In this document: positions 1 to 7,867 of the stretch, piece after piece
Position numbering within the stretch: the stretch's first letter is position 1
Layout: each line of letters begins with the position of its first letter
Source of the DNA: an uncultured Collinsella sp.
GTDB lineage: Bacteria > Actinomycetota > Coriobacteriia > Coriobacteriales > Coriobacteriaceae
DNA: 16,924 bases
Assembly (NCBI GenBank): GCA_900544465.1
Contig: UQVT01000021.1
Location: forward strand, 1-16,924
Reading direction: 5' to 3'
Position numbers and translations under genes: made by a program
Notes under the pieces: model-generated
What the model saw: only the letters and a program-made list of their open reading frames with translations
Databases searched by the model: none
Told to the model about the DNA's origin: nothing

Positions 1-995
1 GGCACCACGGCCGACTGTCCAATAAAGAAGTCGTTCGTTCCTTGAATGACTGGACGCCCGCCGGCAAATGCGCGCACCACGCGGCGCGTGTCCAGATCGG
101 GCACCAGTTTGCGCGCGCCGGTCAGCAGCGCGTTCACATCGCTCGCATAGGTCTGCGTGTCGCCCGGCTCGCGCACAGCAGCGGTTGCGGTGATCACGGT
201 GTTGCCGTGCACGGTGCCCGTCACGATAACGCCCTTCGACACCGGCGTCGGCACGGGGTAGAGCGGCATGAGCGCGCGCGGCTCCTTGTCCAGCACCACG
301 ATGTTGCCCTGGCGCCAGACCATCTGGAACTCCTCGGCGCCCGCCATATGCGAGATGTCCGCGGCGCCGTTGCCCGCGGCATTGATCAGGTAGCGGCAGC
401 GCACATCGCCGACGGGCGTCACCAGCGTAAAGCGCACGTCGTCGCCCGAGCCCGCGACTTCAATCGCTTCCACCGGCGCGGACCGCATAAACGTCACCCC
501 GTTGGCCACGGCGTTCTCCAGCGCGGCGATGGCAACCTCAAACGGGTCGACAAAGCCAGTCGAGGGGCACCACAACGCGCACGTTGCATCGGCATTGGCG
601 CGCGACTCTAATTCGTGGATGTGGTCGGGTCCGACGATCGACAGCTCGGGCACGCCATTGGCAAGGCCGTTGCAACGTAGCTGCTCCAGATGCGCACGGT
701 CCTCGTCGTTAAAGCCCAACACCATTGACCCGGTGCGGCAGAACAGAAAGCCCAGTTCCTGTGCCCACGTACCGTACAACTCGCAACCACGGGCGTTGAC
801 CTGTGCCTTTACGGTTCCCGGCGCCGGATCGTAGCCGGCGTGCACCAGGCCGCCATTTGCCTTCGATGCGCCCAGGGCGATGTCGTTGGCCGCCTCGACC
901 ACGCAGATGGACAGGTCATAGCGTGCGAGCTGCCGCGCGATGGCGCATCCCGTGATGCCCGCGCCCACAATCGCGATATCAAACGTTTCTGCCAC
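1..995 (-). CDS. FAD-dependent oxidoreductase (GlpA/LhgO-like), 3' end cut by window
   Basis: I translated this frame by hand. It begins with GTG at 995-993, 4 nt after a GGGAGG ribosome site, and stays open to the window edge (331 codons seen). The N-terminus carries a Rossmann FAD-binding motif, IVGAGITGCAIA (about residues 9-20), then VVEAANDIALGASKANGGLVHAG, typical of the DAO superfamily near glycerol-3-phosphate dehydrogenase and L-2-hydroxyglutarate oxidase (COG0579-like). A second conserved stretch, YLINAAGNGAADIS, lies near residue 205. Family members oxidise a 2-hydroxy acid or polyol phosphate and pass electrons through FAD. The substrate cannot be told from this part, and the C-terminal region that often carries a BFD-like iron-sulfur domain lies outside the window. 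It is transcribed away from the zinc-ribbon gene. The family is secure; the specific function is not. Confidence 0.85.
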   Translation of the reverse strand, partial: MAETFDIAIVGAGITGCAIARQLARYDLSICVVEAANDIALGASKANGGLVHAGYDPAPGTVKAQVNARGCELYGTWAQELGFLFCRTGSMVLGFNDEDRAHLEQLRCNGLANGVPELSIVGPDHIHELESRANADATCALWCPSTGFVDPFEVAIAALENAVANGVTFMRSAPVEAIEVAGSGDDVRFTLVTPVGDVRCRYLINAAGNGAADISHMAGAEEFQMVWRQGNIVVLDKEPRALMPLYPVPTPVSKGVIVTGTVHGNTVITATAAVREPGDTQTYASDVNALLTGARKLVPDLDTRRVVRAFAGGRPVIQGTNDFFIGQSAVV

Positions 996-1012
996 AGTGC
1001 CTCCCGGACGAG

Positions 1013-1027
1013 TTGACAGGCTGTCAA
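1013..1027. promoter_or_regulatory. Short palindrome upstream of the oxidoreductase gene, possible operator
   Basis: TTGACAGGCTGTCAA has perfect 7-bp arms around one central base. It sits 18 bp upstream of the oxidoreductase GTG, where an operator or a leader hairpin could act. No matching -10 box is placed for either strand's TTGACA, so I do not call it a promoter. Confidence 0.35.
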
Positions 1028-1164
1028 TAAGACCATCCTACGGTCTGCGTGCCCCCAGCGCGGCGGCAATGCGGCGAACAGCCCCGCAACACCCGCCAAC
1101 GGCAGGCGAGGGGAGACCCGGCAACGTCGACAACCTCGTCTGCCGACAACTACGGCAACCGTTC

Positions 1165-1302
1165 GTCTCGATCTGTAACAGTTAGACGAGGATTTGGGTC
1201 CCAGATGTTACAGATTGAGACATTTGCCATGCGGGTCATCCGTTTGTCTCGATCTGTAACATCTAGACCCGGATTCCGCTTCCACCTGTTACAGATTGAG
1301 AT
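1165..1302. repeat. Two tandem 81-bp-period units, each with 16-bp inverted arms
   Basis: Unit 1 has left arm GTCTCGATCTGTAACA (1165-1180) and right arm TGTTACAGATTGAGAC (1206-1221), 15 of 16 positions complementary. Unit 2 has the identical left arm (1246-1261) and right arm TGTTACAGATTGAGAT (1287-1302), 14 of 16 complementary. Both arms are offset by exactly 81 bp between units, and both loops are 25 nt. A secondary GTCT...AGAC dyad flanks each left arm. The 25-nt loops differ between units while the arms are kept, so selection or mobility appears to act on the arms. They lie between divergent genes. Plausible readings are a REP/ERIC-like dispersed palindrome or clustered operators. Confidence 0.8.
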
Positions 1303-1400
1303 GTTTGTGTCCGCGCCGGCCCCGTACCCAGCCGTAGTCCCATATAAACAAACCCCGTGGTAAACTGGACCGAGCTGTAACTACCCCGAAAGGTACCCCA

Positions 1401-1832
1401 ATGTCCAAGTACATCTCCGAGCTCATGTCGCCGCAGCTTATGGGCGTCATCTATGCCTTTGTTGGCTTTATCATCGCCCTGTATGTGCTGTCGGTCGTCT
1501 ATGTGTTCATCGACGCTCGCCGCCGCGGCGCCAGCGCCTACGTGGCATGGGGCATCATCGCCCTCATCCCGTTTGTAGGCCTCATCGCCTACCTGGTCCT
1601 GCGCCCGCACTCCTACGCGTCCGACCGCGAGGAGCAGGAGCTGGACATGGCCCTGCGCGAGCGCCAGCTTGCCCAGTACGGCACCTGCCCGCAGTGCGGC
1701 GCGCCCATCGAGAAGGACTTCGTCGTCTGCCCGGTGTGCGATACCCAGGTTCGCAACGTCTGCCCCAGCTGCCATCGCCCGCTCGATGCGCACTGGAAGG
1801 TCTGCCCCTACTGCCGAACTCGCATCCAGTAA
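1401..1832 (+). CDS. Two-helix membrane protein with C-terminal double zinc ribbon
   Basis: This is a 143-residue protein. Two hydrophobic segments (about residues 13-35 and 47-67) are joined by a short basic loop, DARRRGAS, resembling the N-terminal membrane module seen in PLDc_N-type proteins. A charged linker (72-92) leads to two treble Cys pairs: C96/C99 with C110/C113, and C121/C124 with C135/C138. That is a classic double zinc ribbon with CPxC knuckles. The zinc domain should face the cytoplasm if both helices cross the membrane, but the topology is inferred. A GAAAGG ribosome site precedes the ATG by 8 nt. Such proteins are common and have no assigned role, and the context gives no further hint. 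It appears to be a single-gene transcript. Confidence 0.85.
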   Translation: MSKYISELMSPQLMGVIYAFVGFIIALYVLSVVYVFIDARRRGASAYVAWGIIALIPFVGLIAYLVLRPHSYASDREEQELDMALRERQLAQYGTCPQCGAPIEKDFVVCPVCDTQVRNVCPSCHRPLDAHWKVCPYCRTRIQ

Positions 1833-1851
1833 CGCATCCATCGCCGGGCCG

Positions 1852-1882
1852 GCCGCAAGCCACGGGCACGCCGCAAGCCACG
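1852..1882. repeat. Short direct repeat, 13 bp twice at 18-bp spacing
   Basis: GCCGCAAGCCACG occurs at 1852-1864 and again at 1870-1882, just after the zinc-ribbon stop codon. It is a minor tandem duplication with no evident function. Confidence 0.6.
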
Positions 1883-1928
1883 CGCGCCCCACACCCCGCG
1901 TCCATACGATGAAGCATGCGTAGAAAAT

Positions 1929-1959
1929 CGCCCGCCGTGCCATTAAGGTGCGGCGGGCG
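1929..1959 (+). terminator. GC-rich hairpin between the zinc-ribbon gene and thrS, weak terminator
   Basis: CGCCCGCCG (1929-1937) pairs perfectly with CGGCGGGCG (1951-1959). The inner bases (TGCC with GGTG) can extend the stem by two wobble and two normal pairs, leaving loop ATTAA. The U-tract is poor on the + strand (CTTGTAT) and slightly better on the - strand (ATTTTC). It lies directly before the thrS promoter, so it probably ends or insulates the upstream transcript. Confidence 0.5.
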
Positions 1960-1960
1960 C

Positions 1961-1988
1961 TTGTATACCAAGGCAACCTGCCTATAAT
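1961..1988 (+). promoter_or_regulatory. thrS promoter (sigma-70 type)
   Basis: There is a -35 TTGTAT (1961-1966), a 16-bp spacer, and a consensus -10 TATAAT (1983-1988). The expected start near 1995 gives a leader of about 64 nt before the thrS ATG. Confidence 0.7.
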
Positions 1989-2031
1989 GATGCAAGTCAA
2001 AAACGCCGAGCGCATCGCACGCACTTGCATC
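1989..2031 (+). promoter_or_regulatory. 9-bp inverted repeat at the thrS transcription start and leader
   Basis: GATGCAAGT (1989-1997) and ACTTGCATC (2023-2031) are perfect inverted repeats 25 nt apart, starting one base after the -10 box. If transcription starts near 1995, most of the left arm is not in the RNA, so a DNA-binding operator is at least as likely as a leader stem. No T-box sequence is visible. Confidence 0.45.
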
Positions 2032-2058
2032 AGGCATCCGAGAGGAGAAAACATACCC

Positions 2059-3822
<1,764 letters not shown>

Positions 3823-3844
3823 GGCAAGCTTCACAACAATTAAC

Positions 3845-3881
3845 AAAGGCGACCGTCCACAAAGGGCGGTCGCCTTTTTTC
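3845..3881 (+). terminator. thrS intrinsic terminator 1
   Basis: GGCGACCG (3848-3855) pairs with CGGTCGCC (3867-3874). The flanking AAA/TTT extends the stem to 11 bp, and a run of six T follows. This is a textbook intrinsic terminator 22 bp after the thrS stop. Confidence 0.92.
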
Positions 3882-3894
3882 TTACCAAAATAAG

Positions 3895-3922
3895 AAAAGC
3901 CGCTGGTTGAGCGGCTTTTTTT
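3895..3922. terminator. Intrinsic terminator 2, likely bidirectional
   Basis: AGCCGCT (3898-3904), loop GGTTG, then AGCGGCT (3910-3916) is followed by seven T in all. On the reverse strand the stem is followed by TTTTCTTATTTT, so it should also stop leftward transcripts. It stands between thrS and the candidate invertible promoter. Confidence 0.88.
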
Positions 3923-3935
3923 GTTGCACAAAAAG

Positions 3936-4057
3936 GTACAGGTTTTTGTAGAGGGGTATGGAGATGTACCTACTAGCAGTACATTTTGCGTAATCTGGGC
4001 AAACGCTGATTAATTGCTCGTATAATGTCGTCTGTCGAAAGATACAAAAACCTGTAC
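3936..4057 (+). promoter_or_regulatory. Candidate invertible promoter segment upstream of loaP
   Basis: A perfect 15-bp inverted repeat flanks this segment: GTACAGGTTTTTGTA (3936-3950) and TACAAAAACCTGTAC (4043-4057). With a one-base gap, AAAA/TTTT outside the arms also matches. The 92-bp interior has a consensus -10 TATAAT (4021-4026) aimed at loaP, with a weak -35 (GGCAAA, 3998-4003, 17-bp spacer). It also has a smaller dyad, ATGTAC (3964-3969) with GTACAT (3979-3984). Only the right arm would be transcribed, so the repeat is not an RNA stem. Promoters bounded by such repeats and placed before a capsule antiterminator are typical of recombinase-driven phase variation, as in Bacteroides capsule loci. 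No recombinase gene is in the window, so inversion is inferred. The orientation shown would be ON. Confidence 0.65.
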
Positions 4058-4110
4058 TTTTGCGACTGCGCCTAGCTGCGAGCGAGAAGCCTGTTCTAAA
4101 CGCCCCTGCA

Positions 4111-4127
4111 TTTGCGTGCATCGCAAA
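4111..4127 (+). promoter_or_regulatory. Leader hairpin just before loaP
   Basis: TTTGCG (4111-4116), loop TGCAT, CGCAAA (4122-4127) is a perfect 6-bp stem in the 5' leader, 22 nt before the loaP ATG and without a U-tract. LoaP-type factors load at hairpins in the leaders of their target operons, so this is one candidate loading site; no test was possible. Confidence 0.4.
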
Positions 4128-4149
4128 GCCAAAAGAGGGGGGCGAGAAC

Positions 4150-4740
4150 ATGGAACAGACGGCACGGCGCCAAGAGCAGCTGCCGGGTGCTTTTAGCGGC
4201 GCCACCACCAACAGCCAGCACGGCCGCGTCCGCTGGTATCTGGTTCACACCCCCAATGGAAAAGAGCGCGAGACCTGCGAAAAGGTCCGCCGCATTATCC
4301 CACACGAGCTGATGCAGGACGCTTTTGTGATGCAAAAGGAGTTCTGGTTTAAGCGGGACGGCGCCTGGTCGCTCCAAACCAAGCCAATGTACAAGGAATA
4401 TTTCTTCGTCGCCACGCACGATGCCGCTGCGCTCGATAGGGCCCTGGCCCAGTTGAGCTTTGGCTGCCGCATCGCCGGCAGTAGGGAGCGGGCGTACATG
4501 CCCATGCCGGACGATGCGCAGGATTGGTACCGCAGCGTGCTGGACGACGACGGCGTGGTGCGCAACAGCGTGGCGCGCATAGAAGACGGCGTGTTGCACA
4601 TAGAGCAGGGTCCCTTGGTGGGGCAAGAGGCCCGCGTTAAAAAGATCGACCGTCATAAACGCTGGTGCCTGGTAGACGTGGGCGAAGGCGACTCCGCATT
4701 TAGGGAACTGCTTCCGCTGGACGTTCCCAGCAAAACGTAA
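4150..4740 (+). CDS. loaP: LoaP-type specialised NusG antiterminator
   Basis: This 196-residue NusG paralogue begins at ATG 4150 after GAGGGGGGCGAG; an in-frame TTG at 4060 lacks a ribosome site and overlaps the promoter repeat, so I reject it. The NGN domain spans about residues 26-115 (VRWYLVHTPNGKERETCEKV...MYKEYFFVAT). It ends with a KOW domain near 153-180 (GPLVGQEARVKKIDRHKR). The KKIDRHKR form is characteristic of LoaP proteins rather than housekeeping NusG. Such factors bind RNA polymerase and a leader RNA hairpin, letting polymerase read through terminators in long polysaccharide or antibiotic operons. It is the first gene of a 12-kb polysaccharide operon, the usual place for a dedicated factor. 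Its expression should depend on the candidate invertible promoter upstream. The LoaP assignment is strong; its targets are inferred. Confidence 0.9.
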   Translation: MEQTARRQEQLPGAFSGATTNSQHGRVRWYLVHTPNGKERETCEKVRRIIPHELMQDAFVMQKEFWFKRDGAWSLQTKPMYKEYFFVATHDAAALDRALAQLSFGCRIAGSRERAYMPMPDDAQDWYRSVLDDDGVVRNSVARIEDGVLHIEQGPLVGQEARVKKIDRHKRWCLVDVGEGDSAFRELLPLDVPSKT

Positions 4741-4787
4741 GGGATACGTTGCACCGGCAATTTATTTGGTTTTTGAATTTGTGGATT

Positions 4788-4796
4788 GGGGGGGGG
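4788..4796 (+). repeat. Poly-G tract (G9) before the sugar-transferase gene
   Basis: Nine consecutive G lie 30 nt upstream of the preferred GTG start. The sugar-transferase frame is open through the tract, so a start at TTG 4766 or GTG 4781 would place it in the coding sequence, where length change would shift the frame. Otherwise it could alter ribosome access or spacing. Confidence 0.85.
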
Positions 4797-4813
4797 TTCC
4801 TGGGGACAGGAAC
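4796..4813 (+). promoter_or_regulatory. Perfect hairpin with GGGA (GNRA) tetraloop between loaP and the sugar transferase
   Basis: GTTCCTG (4796-4802), loop GGGA, CAGGAAC (4807-4813) forms a 7-bp stem with a GNRA loop, immediately after the G9 tract and 12 nt before the preferred start codon. It could be a LoaP recognition element or control translation of the next gene. It has no U-tract. Confidence 0.5.
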
Positions 4814-4825
4814 GAAAGTTTTATT

Positions 4826-5626
4826 GTGACTGCTAAAGAAGTAACAGAGAATAATGCGCCCGTGGGGGCGACGCTCATTGCTCGGGCCATGGACCGGCGC
4901 AAGGGCACGGCGGGTGCTGGGGTCGGCTCCGCTGCAAACACGGGTGCGGTGAGCCTCCCGGGCTCGCCCGAGTTCGCTGCAGAGTCCCGTGCGCTCGACA
5001 CGCGATCGCTTGGCTACCGCTTCGTGAAGCGCACGTTCGATATCGCGTTCAGTGCGTGCGTCTGCGTCGTGGCTCTTATCCCTGGCACGGTTCTTTGCGC
5101 GTTCATTGCGGCCGACACCAAGGGTGCTCCCATCTATGCGCACGAGCGGGCTGGGCGCTTCGGTCGCCCCATCCGCGTGCTCAAGTTCCGCTCCATGGTC
5201 GCCGACGCCAACGACGTGGAGAAGTACCTCAGCCCCGAGCAGATCGAGGAGTGGCACCGCGAGCGGAAGGTCACAAACGATCCCCGCATCACCAAGCTAG
5301 GCCGCGTCCTGCGCAAGACTTCCCTGGACGAGCTGCCCCAGTTCTTCAACGTGCTCGCGGGCCAGCTCTCCGTCATCGGCCCTCGCGCCATCACCTACGA
5401 GGAGCTCGGGAACTTTACGCACGAGCAACAGGTGCAGGTGCTTGCCGTCCCGCAGGGCATTACCGGTGCCTGGCAGTCGGGCCCGCGCAACCTCGCGACC
5501 TTCGAGAACGGCCTGCGCCAGGAGTTCGAGCTTGCCTACGCGAAGGGTGCCAGCCTCAAGGCAGACTGGAAGGTCTTCTTCAAGACCTTTGGCGTCATGT
5601 TCGGCAAGAAGAAGACGGGGAGGTAG
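4826..5626 (+). CDS. Polyprenyl-phosphate sugar-1-phosphate transferase (initiating enzyme)
   Basis: This enzyme transfers a sugar-1-phosphate from a UDP-sugar to undecaprenyl phosphate at the inner membrane face, starting the repeat unit. From the GTG at 4826 it has 266 residues. A low-complexity head (1-60) is followed by KRTFDIAFS (69-76), one membrane helix (about 73-97), and the catalytic domain: KFRSM (120-124), NDPRITKLGRVLRKTSLDELPQFFNVLAGQLSVIGPRAI (151-189) with the catalytic DE pair at D168/E169, and GITGAWQ (211-217). This matches the bacterial sugar transferase family (PF02397). The start is uncertain: GTG 4826 has only a weak site (AGGAACGAAAG), while TTG 4766 or GTG 4781 would include the G9 tract and ATG 4889 would shorten the head. 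The sugar used cannot be read from sequence. Confidence 0.88.
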   Translation: MTAKEVTENNAPVGATLIARAMDRRKGTAGAGVGSAANTGAVSLPGSPEFAAESRALDTRSLGYRFVKRTFDIAFSACVCVVALIPGTVLCAFIAADTKGAPIYAHERAGRFGRPIRVLKFRSMVADANDVEKYLSPEQIEEWHRERKVTNDPRITKLGRVLRKTSLDELPQFFNVLAGQLSVIGPRAITYEELGNFTHEQQVQVLAVPQGITGAWQSGPRNLATFENGLRQEFELAYAKGASLKADWKVFFKTFGVMFGKKKTGR

Positions 5627-5629
5627 CGC

Positions 5630-6547
5630 ATGAGTGCTGACAAACCCCTCGTCTCGATCGTGGTGCCGACCTACAAGCGCTCTGACAGGATTCGCGTGGC
5701 CCTGGACTCAATCGCCGCGCAGGACTACGGCGCGGAGAACATCGAACTGATTGTAGTGAGCGACAATCGGCCGGAATGGCCGGAAAGCGCCGAGACCGAC
5801 GCGGCGGTCGCCCCCTATGCCGCGAGCCTTCCGCACTTTAGGCTGCTGCACACCTCCGGCCAGACCGGCGGCGGGGCGGCGCGCAACTACGCCTGCCGCC
5901 AGGCGACGGGCGAGTACCTCACGTTCCTCGACGATGACGACGAGTTCCTGCCTGACAAGGTGTCCACCCAGGTCGCCTTCATGCAGGAAAACTCCCTCGA
6001 CATGAGCTGGCAGGATGTCTCGTGGTATGACGAACGTGGCCGGCTTGTGGAGCACCGCAGGCTCGACCATTGCGAGGACTTCTCCACCGAGGGTCTGCTG
6101 CGCGCGCACCTCCTAACGCCGATAAGCCCAACGGCCATCTATATGCTCAGGCGCGACCTGTTCGACCGCACTGAGGGTTTCGGCGAGGTGGCGACCGGCC
6201 AAGACTGGTGGCTGATGCTGCGCTGCATAGAGGCTGGCGCCCACATGGGCTACATGCCCGAGGTGCACGTGAGGCAGTACCTCCATTCCGGCGAGAGGCT
6301 CTCGCTTGGCAAGAACAAGGTAAACGGCGAGGTCGCAAGGCACGAGGTGGTGCGCGGCTACTACCCGCGCCTCAGCAAGAAGGATGTGCGCTACATCGAA
6401 TTTCGCCACAACGCCGTGCTCGCCTTCGCTATGAAGCGCAGCAACCAGCCAGGCCAGGCTGTGATTTACGCCTTAAAGGCCATTGCCTCATCGCCCGCCG
6501 CCTGCGTCTCTGAGGCGCTGAAGTTCTTCGGCAAGGCGAAATCCTAA
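5630..6547 (+). CDS. Family 2 glycosyltransferase
   Basis: This 305-residue GT-A enzyme is expected to add one sugar to the lipid-linked repeat unit in the cytoplasm. It opens with LVSIVVPTYKRSDRIRVALDSIAAQ (residues 7-31), the standard GT2 nucleotide-binding start. It continues with GGGAARNYACRQATGEYLTFLDDDDEF (80-106), where DDDD (101-104) holds the metal-binding DxD. QDWW (191-194) corresponds to the usual ED-W region near the catalytic base. There is no membrane helix. The ATG follows the sugar-transferase stop by 3 nt with GGGGAGG 7 nt upstream, so translation is probably coupled. Donor and acceptor are unknown. Confidence 0.92.
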   Translation: MSADKPLVSIVVPTYKRSDRIRVALDSIAAQDYGAENIELIVVSDNRPEWPESAETDAAVAPYAASLPHFRLLHTSGQTGGGAARNYACRQATGEYLTFLDDDDEFLPDKVSTQVAFMQENSLDMSWQDVSWYDERGRLVEHRRLDHCEDFSTEGLLRAHLLTPISPTAIYMLRRDLFDRTEGFGEVATGQDWWLMLRCIEAGAHMGYMPEVHVRQYLHSGERLSLGKNKVNGEVARHEVVRGYYPRLSKKDVRYIEFRHNAVLAFAMKRSNQPGQAVIYALKAIASSPAACVSEALKFFGKAKS

Positions 6548-6590
6548 CTATTTCATATGTGTGCCTGCTCTTAACGAAAGGTTGAATGAT

Positions 6591-7862
6591 ATGTCCGAAA
6601 AAATGAAGATAGCAGTCGCCGGCACCGGCTATGTGGGGCTCTCGTTGGCCGTTCTGCTCTCGCAGCACAACGAGGTGCGCGCGCTCGACATCGTCTCCGA
6701 GAAGGTAGAGAAGATTAACGCTTTTCAGTCGCCCATCCAGGACGACGAGATTGAGCTCTTCCTGGCCGAGGCTAAGGCGGGCACGAGGAAGCTCGACCTG
6801 CATGCAACCGTGGACGTCGCCGAGGCCTATACAGGCGCGGATTTCGCCATCGTGGCCACGCCAACGAACTACGACTCGGACCGCAACTTTTTCGACACCT
6901 CGTCTGTTGAAGCCGCAATTTCGGCAATCCGCTCGGTGAACCCGACGGCCTGGATTGTCATCAAGTCGACCATCCCTGTGGGTTACACTTCGTCGCTTCG
7001 CGAGACGCTTGGCGACAGCCGCATCATCTTCAGCCCCGAGTTCCTTCGAGAGAGCAAGGCGCTCTACGATAATTTGCACCCTAGCCGCATCGTTGTGGGC
7101 GCGCCCAAGGACGACGAGGAAGCTGTGAAGGCCGCAAAGACGTTTGCTGGGCTGCTCGCCCAAGGCGTCGGCCCCGCCGAGCTTGAGCGCACCAACCCTG
7201 ATGGCACGACGGGCATCCCGCAGCTCGTTCTTGGTACCACCGAGGCGGAGGCCGTGAAGCTGTTCGCCAACACCTACCTGGCACTTCGCGTGGCGTACTT
7301 CAATGAGCTGGACACTTACTGCGAGATGAGGGGACTCAACACCAAGGACGTCATCGATGGCGTGTGCCTAGAGCCCCGCATTGGCTCCCACTACAACAAC
7401 CCCTCCTTCGGCTACGGCGGCTACTGCCTGCCCAAGGACACCAAGCAGTTGCTGGCCAACTATAAGGACGTGCCTCAGAACCTTATCGAGGCCATCGTCG
7501 ATGCCAACCGCACTCGCAAGGACTACATTGCAGACGAGGTACTGCAACTGCTGTGGGACAAGGTATACGAAGGCAAGGAGAAGCCCGTGGCGGGCGTGTA
7601 CCGCCTGACCATGAAGTCGAACTCCGACAATTTCCGCGCCAGTTCCATCCAGGGCGTTATGAAGCGCGTGAAGGCCAAGGGAGTGCCGGTCGTTGTCTAC
7701 GAGCCAACGCTGGACGCGCCGGAATTCTTCGGTTCTGAGGTGACGCATGACCTTGAGAAGTTCAAGGCCGAGTGCGACGTGATCATTGCCAACCGGTGGA
7801 GCGACGATCTGGCCGATGTTGCCGGCAAGGTGTATACCCGCGACCTATTCAAGAGGGATTAG
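6591..7862 (+). CDS. ugd: UDP-glucose 6-dehydrogenase
   Basis: This enzyme makes UDP-glucuronate from UDP-glucose with two NAD+. The 423-residue protein has the dinucleotide motif GTGYVG (11-16), VIKSTIPVGYTSSL (123-136), SPEFLRESKALYDNLHPSRIVVG (148-170), and the active site FGYGGYCLPKDTKQLLANY with catalytic Cys279. The C-terminal half (YRLTMKSNSDNFRASSIQG, KVYTRDLF) closely follows the E. coli Ugd pattern as I recall it. It is somewhat longer than the 388-residue E. coli protein, with extra sequence around 191-212. I choose ATG 6591, which has GAAAGG 9 nt upstream, over a GTG at 6561 lacking a ribosome site; ATG 6603 is also possible. The product feeds the 4-epimerase at 15001 and supplies glucuronate for the C5-epimerase. 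Confidence 0.96.
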   Translation: MSEKMKIAVAGTGYVGLSLAVLLSQHNEVRALDIVSEKVEKINAFQSPIQDDEIELFLAEAKAGTRKLDLHATVDVAEAYTGADFAIVATPTNYDSDRNFFDTSSVEAAISAIRSVNPTAWIVIKSTIPVGYTSSLRETLGDSRIIFSPEFLRESKALYDNLHPSRIVVGAPKDDEEAVKAAKTFAGLLAQGVGPAELERTNPDGTTGIPQLVLGTTEAEAVKLFANTYLALRVAYFNELDTYCEMRGLNTKDVIDGVCLEPRIGSHYNNPSFGYGGYCLPKDTKQLLANYKDVPQNLIEAIVDANRTRKDYIADEVLQLLWDKVYEGKEKPVAGVYRLTMKSNSDNFRASSIQGVMKRVKAKGVPVVVYEPTLDAPEFFGSEVTHDLEKFKAECDVIIANRWSDDLADVAGKVYTRDLFKRD

Positions 7863-7867
7863 TATTT

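Larger units (their letters stand above)
996..1400. other. Divergent intergenic region (405 bp)
   Basis: This gap separates the leftward oxidoreductase gene from the rightward zinc-ribbon gene. It holds the 15-bp palindrome next to the oxidoreductase start and the two 81-bp-period units. The stretch from 1303 to 1400 should carry the zinc-ribbon promoter; TATAAA (1343-1348) and TAAACT (1361-1366) are possible -10 boxes, but neither has a convincing -35 partner. I see no RNA gene or further coding frame. Confidence 0.6.

Noticed and set aside
1165..1302. CRISPR-like array
   Set aside because: Only two units with internal dyads, an 81-bp period and no cas genes; better described as palindromic repeats.
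1948..2058. Upstream in-frame start that would lengthen ThrS by 37 residues
   Set aside because: It lies before the thrS promoter -10 box and has no ribosome site; ATG 2059 has a strong one.
1989..2058. T-box riboswitch upstream of thrS
   Set aside because: The leader is only about 64 nt and has no T-box sequence or terminator/antiterminator pair.
3936..4057. Leader RNA stem-loop formed by the two 15-bp arms
   Set aside because: The promoter lies between the arms, so the left arm would not be in the loaP transcript.
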